From contig CM041465.1 of NCBI GenBank assembly GCA_023213395.1, positions 189,913,741-189,977,740 of the forward strand: 64,000 nucleotides of DNA, read 5' to 3'. This DNA is from Cycas panzhihuaensis (taxonomy: Eukaryota > Cycadophyta). The notes beneath the pieces were generated by a model. That model saw nothing but the letters and a program-made list of their open reading frames with translations. It ran no database searches and was not told where the DNA came from. How positions within the stretch are numbered: position 1 is the first letter of the stretch; each line of letters begins with the position of its first letter. Position numbers and translations under genes: made by a program. Positions 1 through 13,426 of the stretch are shown here, piece after piece.

Positions 1-2842
1 AAAAGATGGAAAAATTGTTGGAAAAGGAGTCAGATGCAATGATCTTTACAAACTCCTGTCAGATCCTGTACTTCCTTATCTAGAAGAAAAAACTTATACT
101 ACTCTTAAATCTAATAATAAAGTATGGCATTTAAGGTATGGACATCTCTCAATTGATACACTTAAACAAATGGAAAAGTCAGAAATGGTAAATGGTTTAC
201 CTAATATTTCATCAGATACATTTGTTTATAAAGGTTGTCAACTTGGGAAACATCACAGACTTCCATTTAAAGAAAGCACTTAGGAAGCTCATTCTAAATT
301 AGAATTGATACACACAGACATCTGTGGTCCAATTTCACCTCTGACAATTAATGGATGCAGATACTTCTTAACTTTCATTGATGACTTCACCCGGAAGGTT
401 TGGGTATATTTCTTACATAATAAGTCAGAAGTTTTTGAAACATTTAAAGAATTTAAGGCAGAAGTAGAGTTAGAATCAGGAATGAAGATCAAATGCATCA
501 GATCAGATGGAGGAGGAGAATATATGTCAAAAGAGTTTCTAAATTACTGCAAAGACAGAGGGATTCGTAGACAAGTTACAACTCCTTATACTCCTCAGTC
601 AAATGGAGTAGCTGAAAGAAAGAATAGAACTCTGATGGAAATGGCTCGAAGCATGATGTATGGAGCAAAAATATCTAAGACATATTGGGCAGAAGCAGTT
701 AGCACAGCATGCTATCTAATAAACAGAAGTCCAACCAGAGCATTGAAGAACATCACTCCTGAAGAAGCTTGGACAGGACAAAAACCCAATGTAAGTTTTC
801 TCAAAGTGTTTGGCAGTTAAGCATTTGTGCTTATTCCTGATAAAAGGAGGTCTAAATTAGATGCAAAAAGCATAGAATGTGTCTTAATAGGATACAGTAA
901 AAATTCGAAGGCATATAAATGCATAGATCCAAGAACAAATAAAATCTATGTGAGTAGAGATGTTGTCTTTAACGAAGAAAACTCAGTTGAATCTTCACAA
1001 ATTAAAGTAATAGAAAATGAAAAAGAACAGGAAACTGCCAGACACAAAGTAATGCAAGAAGATGAGCCAGAAAATAAGTCAGAAGTTACATCAGAAGACC
1101 AAGAAACTGAAAAAGGAAATGATTCAGAAATTACTTTAGAAGAAGGACAAGCTGATTCATCGTCGTAAATCAGTCAAGGAGACACCATCAAAAAAGAAGG
1201 TCCACAGAAATAGAAAAAGTTGCCAAAATGGTATATCAAAACAGTTGAAGAAGGAAATATATTAGAACAGAAAACCCAGGGACAAAGGTCAAGGGCCCTT
1301 CTAAGCAAAGTTGAACCACAGAATTTTGAAGAAGCAAAAGATCATCAAGAATGGAGAGAAGTAATGGACAATGAAATAAATTCAATCAAGAAAAATCAAA
1401 CATGGGAATTAGTAGAACTACCTACTAATAAATCCACTGTAAACTACAAATGGGTTTATAAAACAAAGAAAGGAGTAGATGGTAAAATTGAGAAACATAA
1501 GGCAAGGTTAGTTGCAAAGGGATACACCCAAACAGCAGGTGTAGATTTTGATGAGACCTTTTCTCCAGTAGCAAAGATGAACACAGTAAGGATAGTAATA
1601 GCCTTGGCTACTGCCCAAAGTTGGGGAATCTCTCAGATGGATGTAAAGAGTGCCTTCTTAAATGGTGAACTAGAAGAAGAAGTCTATATGCAACAACCAG
1701 AAGGATATGTTGAACAGGGACAGGAGAATCTAGTCTGCAAATTGAAAAAGGCCTTGTATGGTCTAAAACAAGCGCCACGTGCCTGGTATACAAAATTACA
1801 TCATTTTCTTGAAGAAAATAACTTTATTCGATTAACTCGGACTCCGATCAGACATAAGAAAAATGAACAACAAGATAATAATAATTGTTGTCTATGTAGA
1901 TGATATGCTCCTTATTGGGAATGATGTAGAAGGAATTAAGTGGATCAAAAGTCAACTTTAGCAGAAATTTGAAATGACAGACTTGGGTTCACTAAATTAT
2001 TACTTGGGATTGGAAATAGGTCAACATCAAAACTACATAACTTTGTCCCAAAGTAACTACATCAAAAATCTGCTTGTTCGATTTTAGATGGAAAATTACA
2101 ATCCATGCACAACACCCATGAAAATAAATTGTGATCTAACAGTAGATAGTATGGAAAAGGATGCCGATGTTACTTTGTACAGACAAATGATTGGAAGTTT
2201 GATTTATTTGATAGCCACCAGGCCTGATATATCCTACTCAGTAGGACTAATATCAAGATATATGTAGAATCCAAAATTGAGACACTGGCAAGCCGCAAAA
2301 AGAATTCTGAGATATCTCAAAGGAACAACAGATCTCAAGTTAGTATATTCAAAGGGGCATCTAATCGAAATAACAGGGTACTGCGATTCTGACTGGGCTG
2401 GTGACAAAGAACAAAGAAAACCCACAAGTGGATATTATTTTTTCTTAGGAGCTTCAGCAATCTCATGGTGCAGTAAGAAACAAGCTAAAGTAGCCCTCTC
2501 CTCTGAGCGAGAATATAAAGCGACCACATCAAGAACCTTTGTGAAGGTATGCGGTTAAGACAACTTTTACTTGACTTGAATCAATAGTAGAAAGGAGCGA
2601 CTTCTCTAAAATGTGACAACCAAAGTGCCATCAAGATGACCAAAAATCTAATTCTACATGCAAGAACAAAACATATTGAAGTTCATCATCACTTTATAAG
2701 AGAAAAAGTGCAGAATAAAGAGATAGACTTGGAATACTATCCGACATCTGAGCAAGTTGCAGATCTCCTGACAAAACCTCTTGGGAGAGAAAGGCTCAAA
2801 TATTTAAGAGACAAGATAGGACTTTTAGAGATAAAACATTAA
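1..2842 (+). pseudogene. copia pol remnant: integrase, RT, RNase H (Copia-1)
   Basis: This is a broken polyprotein of a copia element, acting in reverse transcription and integration. GAG-pre-integrase occupies about 30-300, with a WHLRYGHLS motif and one zinc Cys replaced by Tyr. The integrase core covers 305-820 and keeps its D-D-E residues: IHTDICGP, RSDGGGEY and NGVAERKN. Stops near 282, 818 and 1166 separate it from the linker. RT spans about 1280-2100 with MDVKSAFLNG, LYGLKQAPRAWY and YVDDMLLIGND; a frameshift near 1830 precedes the YVDD box. RNase H (about 2277-2842) has CDSDWAGD, a LSSEREYKA block, a frameshift near 2560 and the C-terminal HIEVHHHFIRE and VADLLTKPL blocks. The final stop lies directly before the polypurine tract. 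Several stops sit at family Gln positions. It is not functional as it stands. Confidence 0.95.
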
Positions 2843-2849
2843 GAGGGGG
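2841..2849 (+). promoter_or_regulatory. polypurine tract of Copia-1
   Basis: AAGAGGGGG lies between the pol stop and the TG that opens the 3' LTR. This is the position and composition expected of the RNase-H-resistant primer for plus-strand DNA synthesis. Confidence 0.88.
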
Positions 2850-3067
2850 TGTTGAGATATAATGTTTTATCTAGGAAAGAAAAGGGGGCCATGTTAGACC
2901 CCACCCTTAATGTACTCATAAAATCATGCCACTTGGCAGTATCCAAGTGATCGGTTACATTAGTAGTTGTAACCATCACATCACTGTTGTATATTTAAGC
3001 AGATTGAATCTCAATAGAAATCAAGTACATTCTTTTCTCTGTTTAAATTTTGCTCTGATTTTCAACA
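2850..3067 (+). repeat. 3' LTR of Copia-1 (218 bp)
   Basis: It starts TGTTGA directly after the polypurine tract and ends TCAACA, a perfect 6-bp terminal inverted repeat of the TG...CA type. A TATA-like GTATATTTAAG lies near 2989-2999 and could be the U3 promoter. The first five bases after it, AAAAT, would be the 3' copy of the target-site duplication; the 5' copy is outside the window. The short ORF at 2926-3117 is a shadow within and past the LTR. Confidence 0.85.
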
Positions 3068-6000
3068 AAAATTGTGATACTCTATACACCTACCTAAAAC
3101 TACCTAGAAAATCATAAAATTCCCAATTTTGGACCAAAGGCTTAGTCCATCAGGACAAGGGCATTCCAATACCTTAGTCTAGCCTTAGACTGGATCCTAA
3201 GAGGGTCCCATTTGGCCCTTATTCTCTAAAAGTGGGTGATGCTCATTTATCTAATCCTATGCTTGCAAAATCTTAGAAAAAAGTAGTGTAGGGCGAGATC
3301 CCCTTATCTAGTCAGTACATACTAGGGCCATCATGTTAATACGATCTCAATGGCTCCATCCATATGATGATCCAACAGTTCGATCTCCCTTAATAAGCAC
3401 TCGAAATTAGGGGAAATATAAATGGGTAGAGATAAATCTTTTGGTTTTCTACAAGTGACGGTGAAAATTAATTCAAAATTATTTAATCCACTTATTTATA
3501 TAACCCCCCCCTTATCAGGATCCCCTAGGAGTTTCGTGCCTTGCCCTTTTTTTTATCACACTGTTCGGTTGACAATCTTAGTATCGTCTCTGTCTCCTTA
3601 AGAGGCCTATCCCATTTTATCCTATAAACTCCTATTTTTCTATTATTTTGATGCATGCTATTTACACTCCTCTTTATTTCTCTAAGTGAGCCTTTTTATC
3701 ATTGGGGTCCCTATTTAGATCCCTATTGGCGTTTATACTTGTTGGGATCATCTTGATCTCCTGTATTCAAATTTTATACTTTCATCTGTTGTACCCCCAT
3801 CAGTTAATTTTTACCCTCCTCCCTTACCTCTAAACCTTAGTCATTGATGAGGCTAAACTATGGTGATCACAAGTTCTTTGATTCATTAATGTCTTTCCTC
3901 ATTGAGTATTCCTTAGGCATCCCCCTTATTTATTTAAGAAGCCTTGGTGTTCTTGAGTCCCCCTTCTTAGGCCATGCTTCCCCTTTTTAAGCTTACAACC
4001 AAGCTAGCTCCTTGGTTGTTTGCCTTCCTATTTGTACTTGCTTTAGACATATGGTTACTGGCCAAGGTTTTGATGCTATCATTAATCCATCTTCCTTCCT
4101 CTTAGCCTATACACCTCCAACCATTTACTAATAAGGCATCACTATTGTAGACATCGCCCTTTGTTAAGGATACACATTTGTTTATTTACATGTTTATGAC
4201 ATCATTTCTATTGGTAACACTTACCATCTTATAGGCTTTAGAGTGAAGAGGTCTAGCTACCAAGGGGCCAATGTTTCTCAGCTTCTAAGAATAATGTTGA
4301 TATGGTGATATAGGTAAGTGTAGATATGTGTCTCCATCTTTATCACTCATTATATTTATTATGTCATTTTGGTTTATATAATATATTGATTGATTAATAG
4401 ATATGTTGCTTATGTGTTTAGCTAGCTTGTGTCCTATTTTTACATCGATGATAACTAGAACTCTTATCCAATGGCCTTAGAGCCCCTCCTGTTAGGTTGG
4501 AAAAGGGACCTATCTACATCCCACCAACTCCCTTTATAGACTCATCCTTATTTATTTGGCCTTATTTCTTTCCCATAACCACTAGTCACTCCTCATTTTA
4601 GGATTTAGGAGTAGCCTTTAGGAGTTAGAGCAGCTTTAGGATACAATTTAGGCCCCTCTTACCCATTTTATTATTATACCACTACCTTTGTGGTGTAGGA
4701 AGCGATACCATAGCGCAATTCACGATATTATAGATATATCAATGGTACCACATATTTATCTATGATATGACTGTTACGACACCTGCCCATGTCTCCTACA
4801 ACTAAATGACCTTTTTACTACCTCGTTTGGTGGGCTTTAGACACCACATCAACCTAGATTAGCATGTCACACTCTTAGGAACCTTATTAGATCTCCAACA
4901 TCATTTTTTATTTAAATTTTCTAAAGATTTGAAGCTCAACTCCTTGGCTCATCCATGGTTTTGGGTAGTGGTTTCTTCACATTGTGCGCATAAAACTACC
5001 ACCCCCTCGCCTTGTTTTTTCCTATAAAATCCCTTAAGTTTAAGGGTAGGGTATCATAGATCTTCTATTCTTCTGATATTAATAAAATATTACCAAAATT
5101 ATGCCTCAACAACTCTTCCACTCTTTATAAAACTTGTATACCTTGGAGCTAGGGTGGTGATGTTAGAGATCAAACCTAGAGCAAGCAAGGGGGTAATGGA
5201 GAACTTCTCATCGTGTGGCCATTACTTCTTGTCTCTCCATTAGATTGGATACAACCCTCCTACATTGATTTGCCATTTGTGAGACTCCTCTCATTCTTTC
5301 CCTCCATGCTTTGTTGTTACTAAGTTGCATAGGTAGAGTTGTATAGATTGGTGATTTCTCTTTTGTTGTGATAGTAAAAAGTAGGGTTTGAATTTGCTTA
5401 ATCACTCCTTCTCTTTCACTAACATATCTATTAAGTTATAGGTTTTTGTTAGAGGGGTTTCCCTTAGTACAATGAAATCACTTATGTAGGGGAGGTTGTG
5501 CCATTCCGAGGTACTTCTCCCTTCTCTTGATTTATGCTTACTTTGTTGCCATTTTAATACTTGATACATATATACATATATGGATGATTTATGCCCATAT
5601 TAACATATTGCTATGTAATTAGATTTTTTGGAGGATTGTATAGCAATTCTTTCTTTAGTTCTAACTTACAGGGACATGGAAGGGAGTAAACCCTCCATCA
5701 TTTATATTAGGGTTTTAAGCTAGGGTGCACCCCAACAAGATGAGTGCCCACATCTTTTGTACTTATTATTTCTTTATTCTTTTACTCCCTTCCTTTATTA
5801 TTTTCTATTTATTATCTTTTTTATTTAGGGTAGGTAAGTAAAGCCTCCCGTTCCACTTCAAACTAATAATGAGAGCATTTGAAGGGAGGATGAGGAGAGG
5901 TAAAGAGAAGCAACACTTCCAACTATCAACCGAGTTTGGATGTATTTCTTCTGCCTTTTCTCATCATCATTTCATATTATTTTTAGCATTCTCACTCTAT

Positions 6001-6552
6001 TCTCTATTGTGAAAATTCCTCCCCCCTTGTTATTCATTTTCTTTTGGTTGCATCATTCCCAAAAAAGAAAAATAAAAGAATCAGGAAGGGTTTCTAACAT
6101 ACAGGGGAATAAAGAGGAATTAATTTATAAGAAAGAAAAATAATCTTCTTTTCTTTTTGCTTTAATAAAAATGAAAGATTGAAAGCATGTACTTCTTGGG
6201 ATAGGGTTTTATATAGGGAAGGATTCCTTACCTTTCCCCCTTTTTGCTTCCTCCTTGGTTGCATCCTTGTTTTTCTTTCCTTTAATTGGTATGTGTATTT
6301 CATTTTTAGAAAAGAAAGAGGAAGAGTGTTAAAGAAAATGAGAGTGAGGTTATTTGCTTGTTTTGTCCTTCTCCCTTCTTGTTTTTTCCCTCTTTTCCTC
6401 TTGCTTCAACTAATTTAACAATGAAGCTAAACCCTACTTCTCTTATTTTGCCATGTGGTCTTGTGCCTATTTTATCCTCCCACCTTTCTCTCTTCTATTT
6501 CCCTTTCCTTACCTACCACGTGGGACCCTCATTAAGGGAGTTTTCCCATCCA
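3068..6552. other. AT-rich stretch without recognisable genes; probable old LTR material at its right end
   Basis: I find no protein family match in any frame and no stop-poor frame of useful length. Small ORFs (5208-5405 minus; 5940-6143, 6179-6418 and 6358-6582 plus) are pyrimidine- or purine-rich low-complexity translations. Because a PBS-like site starts at 6553 and gypsy gag follows, the last part is probably the 5' LTR of Gypsy-1, but I could not find its left end or a matching 3' copy. Confidence 0.4.
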
Positions 6553-6564
6553 TGGTATCAAAGG
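6553..6564 (+). promoter_or_regulatory. candidate primer-binding site of Gypsy-1
   Basis: TGGTATCAAAGG matches the initiator tRNA-Met complement TGGTATCAGAGC at 10 of 12 bases. It follows CCATCCA, a possible LTR end, and lies about 370 bases before the first gag similarity. Spacing and orientation fit Gypsy-1. Confidence 0.5.
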
Positions 6565-6899
6565 AAAAGAGGGTATATTTAGGTTACCTATGAGTCTAGG
6601 GAAATTAAAAATGTTGCCATCCCTTTATCTCTCTAAAATCCTAAGTGGAGGGAAAGAGATCATACATGTATGTCCTAAATCTATACCCAAGAGGTGTATA
6701 GGTGCCCTACATGGGCCACCTTAGACTTCACTTCACTCGACTCTAGGTCCACACCCTAGGCCTAGCCTTCCTTGGTGTTGGTTGTATTAGGTACCCCCAG
6801 CAGGAGCGATCTCAAGTGCAATGAGAATATCCCACAACTTGGATATGGACAAATTTCTTTTCTTATTTTTTGACTAGTATGAAGAAACTTAGAACTAAT

Positions 6900-9800
6900 C
6901 ATTCTTCAATCAGCTTATAAGATTAAAATATATATCATTGGTTGAAGCTTATACTAATGAATTCTAGAATTTTTATAATTGTGTTACCTAAAGATTAGAC
7001 ATAAAAACTTGGCTTGACACTTATATGACAAGTTTAAAGGAGTGTATTCAAATGTGTCTAAGAACCTTAAAATTTTTAAATCTCAAAGATGCTATAAGAA
7101 TAGATAAAGCAGTTGAGGTAGAATTTGTAATAGAAAGAACATCTTTTCTTTGATGAAATTATACATAGCACCAATGACCATGACTAATTAAATTCCCATA
7201 AAAATGACCTTAAGTGAATGACTCACAAGGACTTGCTCTAGAATAGCCTTTAGAAGAACCCTTAACTAAACCAATCTAAGTCCAACCAATAGAGGCACAC
7301 TGATGTATCATAACTAGTCTATGTATTTGATGCTTAGAAACAGGGACCCCCAAATATACTAAGTTTATAAAGCCAAGAAAATGGTCTTCATAATTGATCT
7401 TAGGCTATCCCTAGAAGATGATTATGATTTTGAATAGGAATTAGATAAAGAACCTCATTTAAAATCTCTCTCAAATCTAGAACGTGAGGTCTCCTTATCT
7501 TTGATAGCCTTGTCTTCATGTCCTAAGCTATTATGCATTTAAAGAGAACTTAAGAAAACACCCATTACTATTTTGATTAATGGTGGTGCATTTCTAAACT
7601 TTATTAATATTTCCTTGGCTAGGTAATTAAATTTTTATATTATCCCAAAAACTAGATTTATGCACTCCCTACTCAGTCATTATAAACTTCATTGTACTGG
7701 CGCAATCAAGAACCTTACTATCCAATTCAATACCTATAAGTTGCTCTCTAATTTTTATACCCTATCCATCGATGGATCAAATACTATTTTTGGAGTCTAG
7801 TAGCTCTAAACTTTAGGTATATATAACATAAATAACTTTCCTATAAATCCATTCATTTTATTTAAAGACCATATGGGACAAATCCACAAACTCCATGACG
7901 TATAACCTCCCTATAATAAACTAATTTTACTAAACTAAATAAACAAATAACTAAGTAGCAAAGTGGGATATACTATATGCATTAATAATATTTAAGCCCA
8001 CACAAACATTCATCTAGATATCTGACACATTCTTAATAAATAACAAACTATTTTTACCTCTTGTTAGATGGTCTCTAACTAGGTCATGGGTGTTACCATA
8101 TCATTAAGCTAAAAACTCCCTGTAACCCTATCAATATTTAACCTTATAGAAATTCATATTTTAAGAAGAATAAGATTAAAAAAGTTACCAATGAACTAAT
8201 GGAAATAAGAGTAATTCAATTTAATAAAAGCCCATATGTTGCTTTTACTGTATTAGTTTAAAGAAAGGATGGGCTATTAGGCTTTTTATTAATTCTTGTG
8301 AACTTAATAAAATACTCATAGAAAATAAGTTCTCTACTTTGAGAGTTGATGACATGTTAGACAAAATTCATGGTGCCATAATTTTCACCAAGTTAGATCT
8401 CCAATCAGGATACTATCAAATCCTAATTATATCTAAAGACCAATACTGAATTGCTTTTCAAACATACCATGACCACTTTGAATTTTATATCATGACTTTC
8501 AACTTATATAATACTCTAACTGTGTTTCAATTCCTAATAAACAAGGTACTTATCCCATACATCAAAAAAATTAATTTTATTTTCTTTGATGATATTCTCA
8601 TCTATAGCACGAGTATGGCTATTTTACACTCACCATTTAGAAATGGTCCTAGAATTTTTTGCTAAATACTAATTATATGCTAAGCTCTCTAAATATGAAT
8701 TTAATACATTTAAACTATAATACCTTAGCCACATTATCTCTATAGAAGGTGTTCTAGTCAATCCCAATAAAATATCAATCATTATAAATTAATCAACTCT
8801 AAAAGACCTTACTTAGTTATGTGCTTTCTTAGGGCTTATTAGATTTTATAGGTATTTTGTCTGAATTATGCAACCTTAATAACACCATTAACTAATTTAC
8901 TATAGAAAGATTCCTTCTAATGGTTACTTGTTACTAATGATGCCTTTATTCATCTTAAAGAAGTCATGTCCTCCACTTTAGTCTTAGCCATACGAGACTT
9001 CTCTTAACTATTCTGACTAGAATGCAATGCATCAAGCTTTGACTTAAGTATGACTCTTATACAAAACCTACACCCAATTGTATTCAAAAGTTAAAAACTT
9101 AAAGTCCATGAATGTAGATTATCAATCTACCAAGAAGAAATGAAGGTCATTCTCTATGCCATTAAGAAATAGAATCAATATCTCATTAGATTAAAATTTA
9201 CTATATTAATCGATCACCATAACTTCTATCACCTATTAGACCAATCAATTCTATCAAAGGAATTGGCCAAGTGGGTTGAACACCTCTAAGTTTAGAAATT
9301 CACAATCACTTACAAGAAAGGCTAAGATAATGTAATTGTAAATACTCTTTCCCACTTTCTAAATGACCCTTCCTTCATTCCTTCATAGGAATCCTCCATT
9401 TATGCCTACTTCCTCATCTCATCCCATATGGATACAAGACCTTGCTCAAGAAAACTAGTTCCAACCAGATTATGGAAAATGGGCTAACAAAGTTCACACT
9501 CAAAAGAATTAGTCCATATAGAACCATCACTTTTCATATATAAATCACATATTCATCCATACATCTTCTAACTTTATCCCTAAATCTTATTAGAGTGTTA
9601 TTTTATTCTATTAGGAGGCCATTCTAGATTCAATAAAAATTATCGATAATTTTTTTCTAACTACTTCTAGTCACACATAAAATCATTTATTCTAATATTC
9701 ATTTTAGAATGTGACGTATTAGTGTAATAAAATCAACACTAAAGCTTAATCAGGTCTCTTACAACCACTTTATATCCCGTAAGGAAAATGGAAAGATATT

Positions 9801-9960
9801 ACCATGCACTTCATTACAGATGTACCTTTATCGATTAGGTATGACTCTATATTAGTGGTCATTAACCATTGAACAAAGTACGCCCACTTTTTACTAGCCA
9901 TGCTTCATATAAACCATCATATATTATAGATTTATACCTCTAAATGATAGAACAGGAAAG
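6900..9960 (+). pseudogene. degenerate Ty3/gypsy gag-pol (Gypsy-1)
   Basis: No long ORF survives, but the frame-by-frame translation follows the gypsy order. Gag similarity lies at about 6930-7150, around VEAYTNEF and LKDAIRIDKAVEVE. An aspartic protease lies at about 7560-7830, with the catalytic D-S/T-G position reading NGG. RT is at about 8140-8800: STLRVDDMLDKIHGA, FTKLDLQSGYYQI, MTFNLYN and FFDDILIYS, with the Y of YxDD replaced by F. RNase H is at about 8940-9360, and the integrase core begins at about 9760 (GKWKDITMHFITDVPLS) and fades by 9960. RT before integrase excludes copia. Stops and frameshifts are frequent, so this is a very old copy. The 3' end of integrase and the 3' LTR are not recognisable. 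Confidence 0.85.
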
Positions 9961-12569
9961 TCACATTCCACACGATAATGACCATTATGATTGGAACGAA
10001 TGAACTTTCTTATTTAAACATCACATGTTTATAATATAATATCTAATATTAATTACTATGCAAGATTAGTATTCTTAATTAATTTATTTTTTAGTTTAAA
10101 TTATAGTAATAATTTATTAAGGAATAATATTCTCATAGCTTAATATACTATAAATTATTATTATATGGATCTGTATTTGTGGATAGAAATTCTTATTGTA
10201 AATGTGTATTAACTTTAAATAGTGTTTCACCACTAATACAAATATTTTGAATGATTCTTAGGAAATGATCATCATGATTCAACTAAACATCATTAAAAAT
10301 AACATGCATTATGTCCTAAATAAGAAAGGCATAGAACTATAATAAAAACTTGTAAAAATATTGTCATTGGAAATTTTAAATTTATGACCCTAGAAGTCCA
10401 TAGGTTTAAACAGTTATGGGTATCTAACTATAATCAAGAACCATAAATAATTTTAGTTAAACATGAAAAAAAAGATCATATTTAGAAATATTCATACTAA
10501 CATTCATTAGGGAGAATAGATGTCACATTTAATTAAATTTAATTAAATACATTGAAGAAATACTTTAGGAAGCTTAAATGTCATATATAAATATTTAATA
10601 TAATTCTAGCATTTACATAGAAAGTATGAAAGATAGTTATTTCTTAATATTAGGTGAATTTTATGGTTTTTGAACATAACTTATATGCATTTGGTTAATG
10701 TGCAGATTGTTCTATTCTCTTCTATTACAAAGTTCACACCAATATACTCAATAATGACCTATATATAATAATCCAAAGGTTTGGATATAGTTTCAAAGTG
10801 TTGGTATTGAAATATGGAAATTCCAAGTTTGGTATATCACTAGTAACAAAAACTTTTAGGTTATTTAACACTTAGCAATTCCATGATTGGAAAAGAATTC
10901 ATAGTGATAGTTAGTCAACTCATAAAATATGTTGCATATTGTATATAACTCTAAATTGAGCCAATTAGACCTTACTAAAATACATATCAAGGCTATTTTC
11001 TAGAGCATTTATAAATTTTTTAGTTTGTATAAAGCTATTGAGTATTTTACTCAAAGGTATCCATATATACTTGTAAATCCTTTATGATTTTTGGATCATT
11101 CTTGAAGCAACCTTGTCCTAATTATATGAAAATATAGCATTTATTCTAGATTTAATAAATAATTAACACATCAAATTTAGACATGGAAAATTAATATATA
11201 TTAGCTTAGTTTCTTTCCCCCCCATCATTCAATACTAATCACGTATCTCCATTGATCTAAGACTCTACTAATTTAGGGGATTGTTGACCTCATTATGGGT
11301 CATATACTAGTCAAAATTTTACATGTGTGACAAAGGAAAATATTTTGGGTGAGGATTAAAGAGAAGGTGATGTAACTAAGGAAAGGTTTGAGAGTTGTTA
11401 TGAAGTGGGAGAAAAATATGATATGCAATGTGTAATATATGAGAAAGGAGAAGTTTCTCTATGTCTTATTTCATTAGACTATTTGTTTAGGAATAGGCCA
11501 CGCTAAGTGTTATTTGATAAAGAGTACATACTAAAATTCTTTGATAACTCATGTTGTCAAGTGTCACTCTGATAGAATCTAATTTGATGATAATCTTCAT
11601 AATACAAAGATGATCTAAATAGAGATTTCAATGAAGGAATGAAGTTCTAAAACAATTTTAGAGTTGCTTACTACAAACTCAAGTTTTATATTATATGGGT
11701 TCTTAACAAAAGACTATTGAGAAGGTTACAACTAAAGGCTAGAAAATTTTTAAAGTTAAAAACTTTCCAATCTAAATTCCTATATTTTGCGTATCACAGA
11801 TGAGAAGCAAAAAAGTAAAGGTTTCAATGAAGAAAAGTGCAAGTGCAAGATTTTGGCAATGATCACATCTCTTATTTTATAGGAAGTTATGAATTGTTCA
11901 TTAAGTAGATAAGATGTGTGATATATAAGAAATGGAATAGTATCATAAAATCACAAATTACAAATTATAAAGGGGATCAATTATGGAAAGATAAGTAGAA
12001 GTGCAATATATATTATACAAGAAAAGTGTTAAATAAATAACTAGTGATTTGCAAGTTGACCTGGATCATCAAATAAGCAAACATGTGACAGGGAGTGTTA
12101 CTCACTTATGATGTGAAATACAATATGTGATTGAGCAAGATCACAACTTGCATATCATAAAATATTCTAGGGTAAGATCAAAGTAGCTCTAAACTAAATT
12201 GTGATATCCAATTTATGATATGAATAACTTTAGGAGTAGTTTCATCATTAATTTCCACATAGTTGCAAAGCATATGTATTAATTAAATTACATGCATTTA
12301 AGCTAACTAATCAACTACCACCCACTTTTCATTATCATTTTATCATCTCTAATTTTCCATTGGTGTTACACGTGAAGCTATTCTCATTACACATAAATAT
12401 TTCCCTTTTCTTCTTAACCCCAATGATTTGATTTCTCTTTACTGTGTTAGAGCATTTTTTATTAAACTCATCAAGTAAGTTATCCTTTATAGATACTTAT
12501 TTCTTTGCTTGGTTTTACCTTTTATCTAAATCAATTTCATGAATAAGTCTAGAAGCTCTTAATTGAGCC
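9961..12569. other. AT-rich stretch, nothing recognisable
   Basis: I see no coding similarity, no PBS or polypurine tract and no repeat of other parts of the window. It probably contains the eroded 3' end of Gypsy-1 and the 5' end of whatever carries the reading region starting near 12570. Confidence 0.3.
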
Positions 12570-13002
12570 ATGGTAATCTTAGGCCTATCTTCTAGCTATC
12601 TTGTAAAGAATACTCTGACCCAAGAGCTTACTAATATGTAAGACTACATGAAAATAAATTTGGTTAAGTTATATAATAAGGATAACCCCATAACAAGGAA
12701 GTTACAAGAGTTTAGGTTTCTTTAAGCAAGATGTGTGATTGGAGCTATATCAACCTAGTAAATTATTCAATGATGTTCCCATAGATTGGACACAAAGTAG
12801 AGAATAATTTTAGATAGGAGTGAAAAGCCTTTCTACCTCCTCACTCTAGATCATTTATAATGTACTTTTAGATTACCTAAGCTAAACAAACAGCTCATCG
12901 CTAAAGCTGGTATTCATACTTTAAGGTAAAATAAACCCTTAAACAAATTGATTTATACTTGGATGGATGAGAAGCTTAAGATTATAAGGTCTAGATAGGA
13001 AT

Positions 13003-13070
13003 TGTAAGGAATCATTACACTAAAACCTTAAGGCATTAGTGAAGAGGTCCCCCTACCAAGTAGACTATTA
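13003..13070 (-). repeat. 68-bp LTR, outer 3' copy
   Basis: On the minus strand it follows a CCTGGGGGGAGA polypurine tract (13071-13082) and ends TTACA. Its length equals that of the copy at 13427-13494. The end holds a near-palindrome of the consensus TGTAATGAATCATTACA. Confidence 0.65.
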
Positions 13071-13240
13071 TCTCCCCCCAGGTTGAATGGGCTAGCCCCT
13101 CTTAACCCTATTTTTACTAGTGTTCATGCACCCCACATGCCCTAGTTATGATGACGTTTTACACATCATCGATGTTTGGCATGTCAGCCCACCGCCCCCA
13201 TAAGTGGTGTTGTCCCCACAGGATTCGAACCTAGGTCTTG

Positions 13241-13252
13241 GCTTTGATACCA
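13241..13252 (-). promoter_or_regulatory. PBS of the tiny-LTR element, copy 1
   Basis: Minus-strand TGGTATCAAAGC is one base off the initiator tRNA-Met complement and lies two bases inside the LTR end at 13255. GGTTCGAATCC, a perfect tRNA B-box, follows on the minus strand at about 13222-13232. Confidence 0.7.
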
Positions 13253-13254
13253 CT

Positions 13255-13313
13255 TGTAATGAATTGTTACACCAAAACGTCGAGGTGTTAGTAAAGAGAG
13301 CCCTCCACAAGCC
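13255..13313 (-). repeat. partial middle LTR of the tiny-LTR array
   Basis: It keeps the inner LTR end (TGTAATGAATTGTTACA on the plus strand) and the central block. The outer start and its polypurine tract are missing, as if removed by a deletion between short CCCTGG-like repeats. Confidence 0.55.
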
Positions 13314-13412
13314 CTGGCTACAATGTCATTTTATGCATCAATGACGTTTAACATATCACCTCACTACCCCCATAAGTGACGTTGCCCCCACGAGATTCAA
13401 ACTTGAGTCTTA

Positions 13413-13424
13413 GCTCTGATACCA
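13413..13424 (-). promoter_or_regulatory. PBS of the tiny-LTR element, copy 2
   Basis: Minus-strand TGGTATCAGAGC is a perfect 12-base match to the plant initiator tRNA-Met complement, two bases from the adjoining LTR end at 13427. Confidence 0.78.
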
Positions 13425-13426
13425 CT

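Larger units (their letters stand above)
1..3067 (+). mobile_element. Copia-1, Ty1/copia LTR retrotransposon, 5' part outside window
   Basis: The element enters the window in the GAG-pre-integrase region and runs through integrase, reverse transcriptase and RNase H to a polypurine tract and 3' LTR. The integrase-before-RT order is diagnostic of Ty1/copia. The 5' LTR, PBS, gag and protease lie upstream of base 1, so the insertion cannot be dated from LTR divergence here and its target-site duplication cannot be checked. After Gypsy-2 it is the least decayed element in the window. Confidence 0.95.

Noticed and set aside
3068-6552. A 5' LTR of Gypsy-1 with defined ends
   Set aside because: Only the right end is suggested by the PBS; no TG start or matching 3' copy could be found.
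5940-6582. Cluster of small ORFs on both strands
   Set aside because: Low-complexity Phe/Leu/Pro and Lys-rich translations of pyrimidine-rich DNA, mutually overlapping.
13222-13252. A tRNA gene
   Set aside because: A B-box and an A-box-like stretch are present, but no acceptor stem, anticodon stem or normal spacing.
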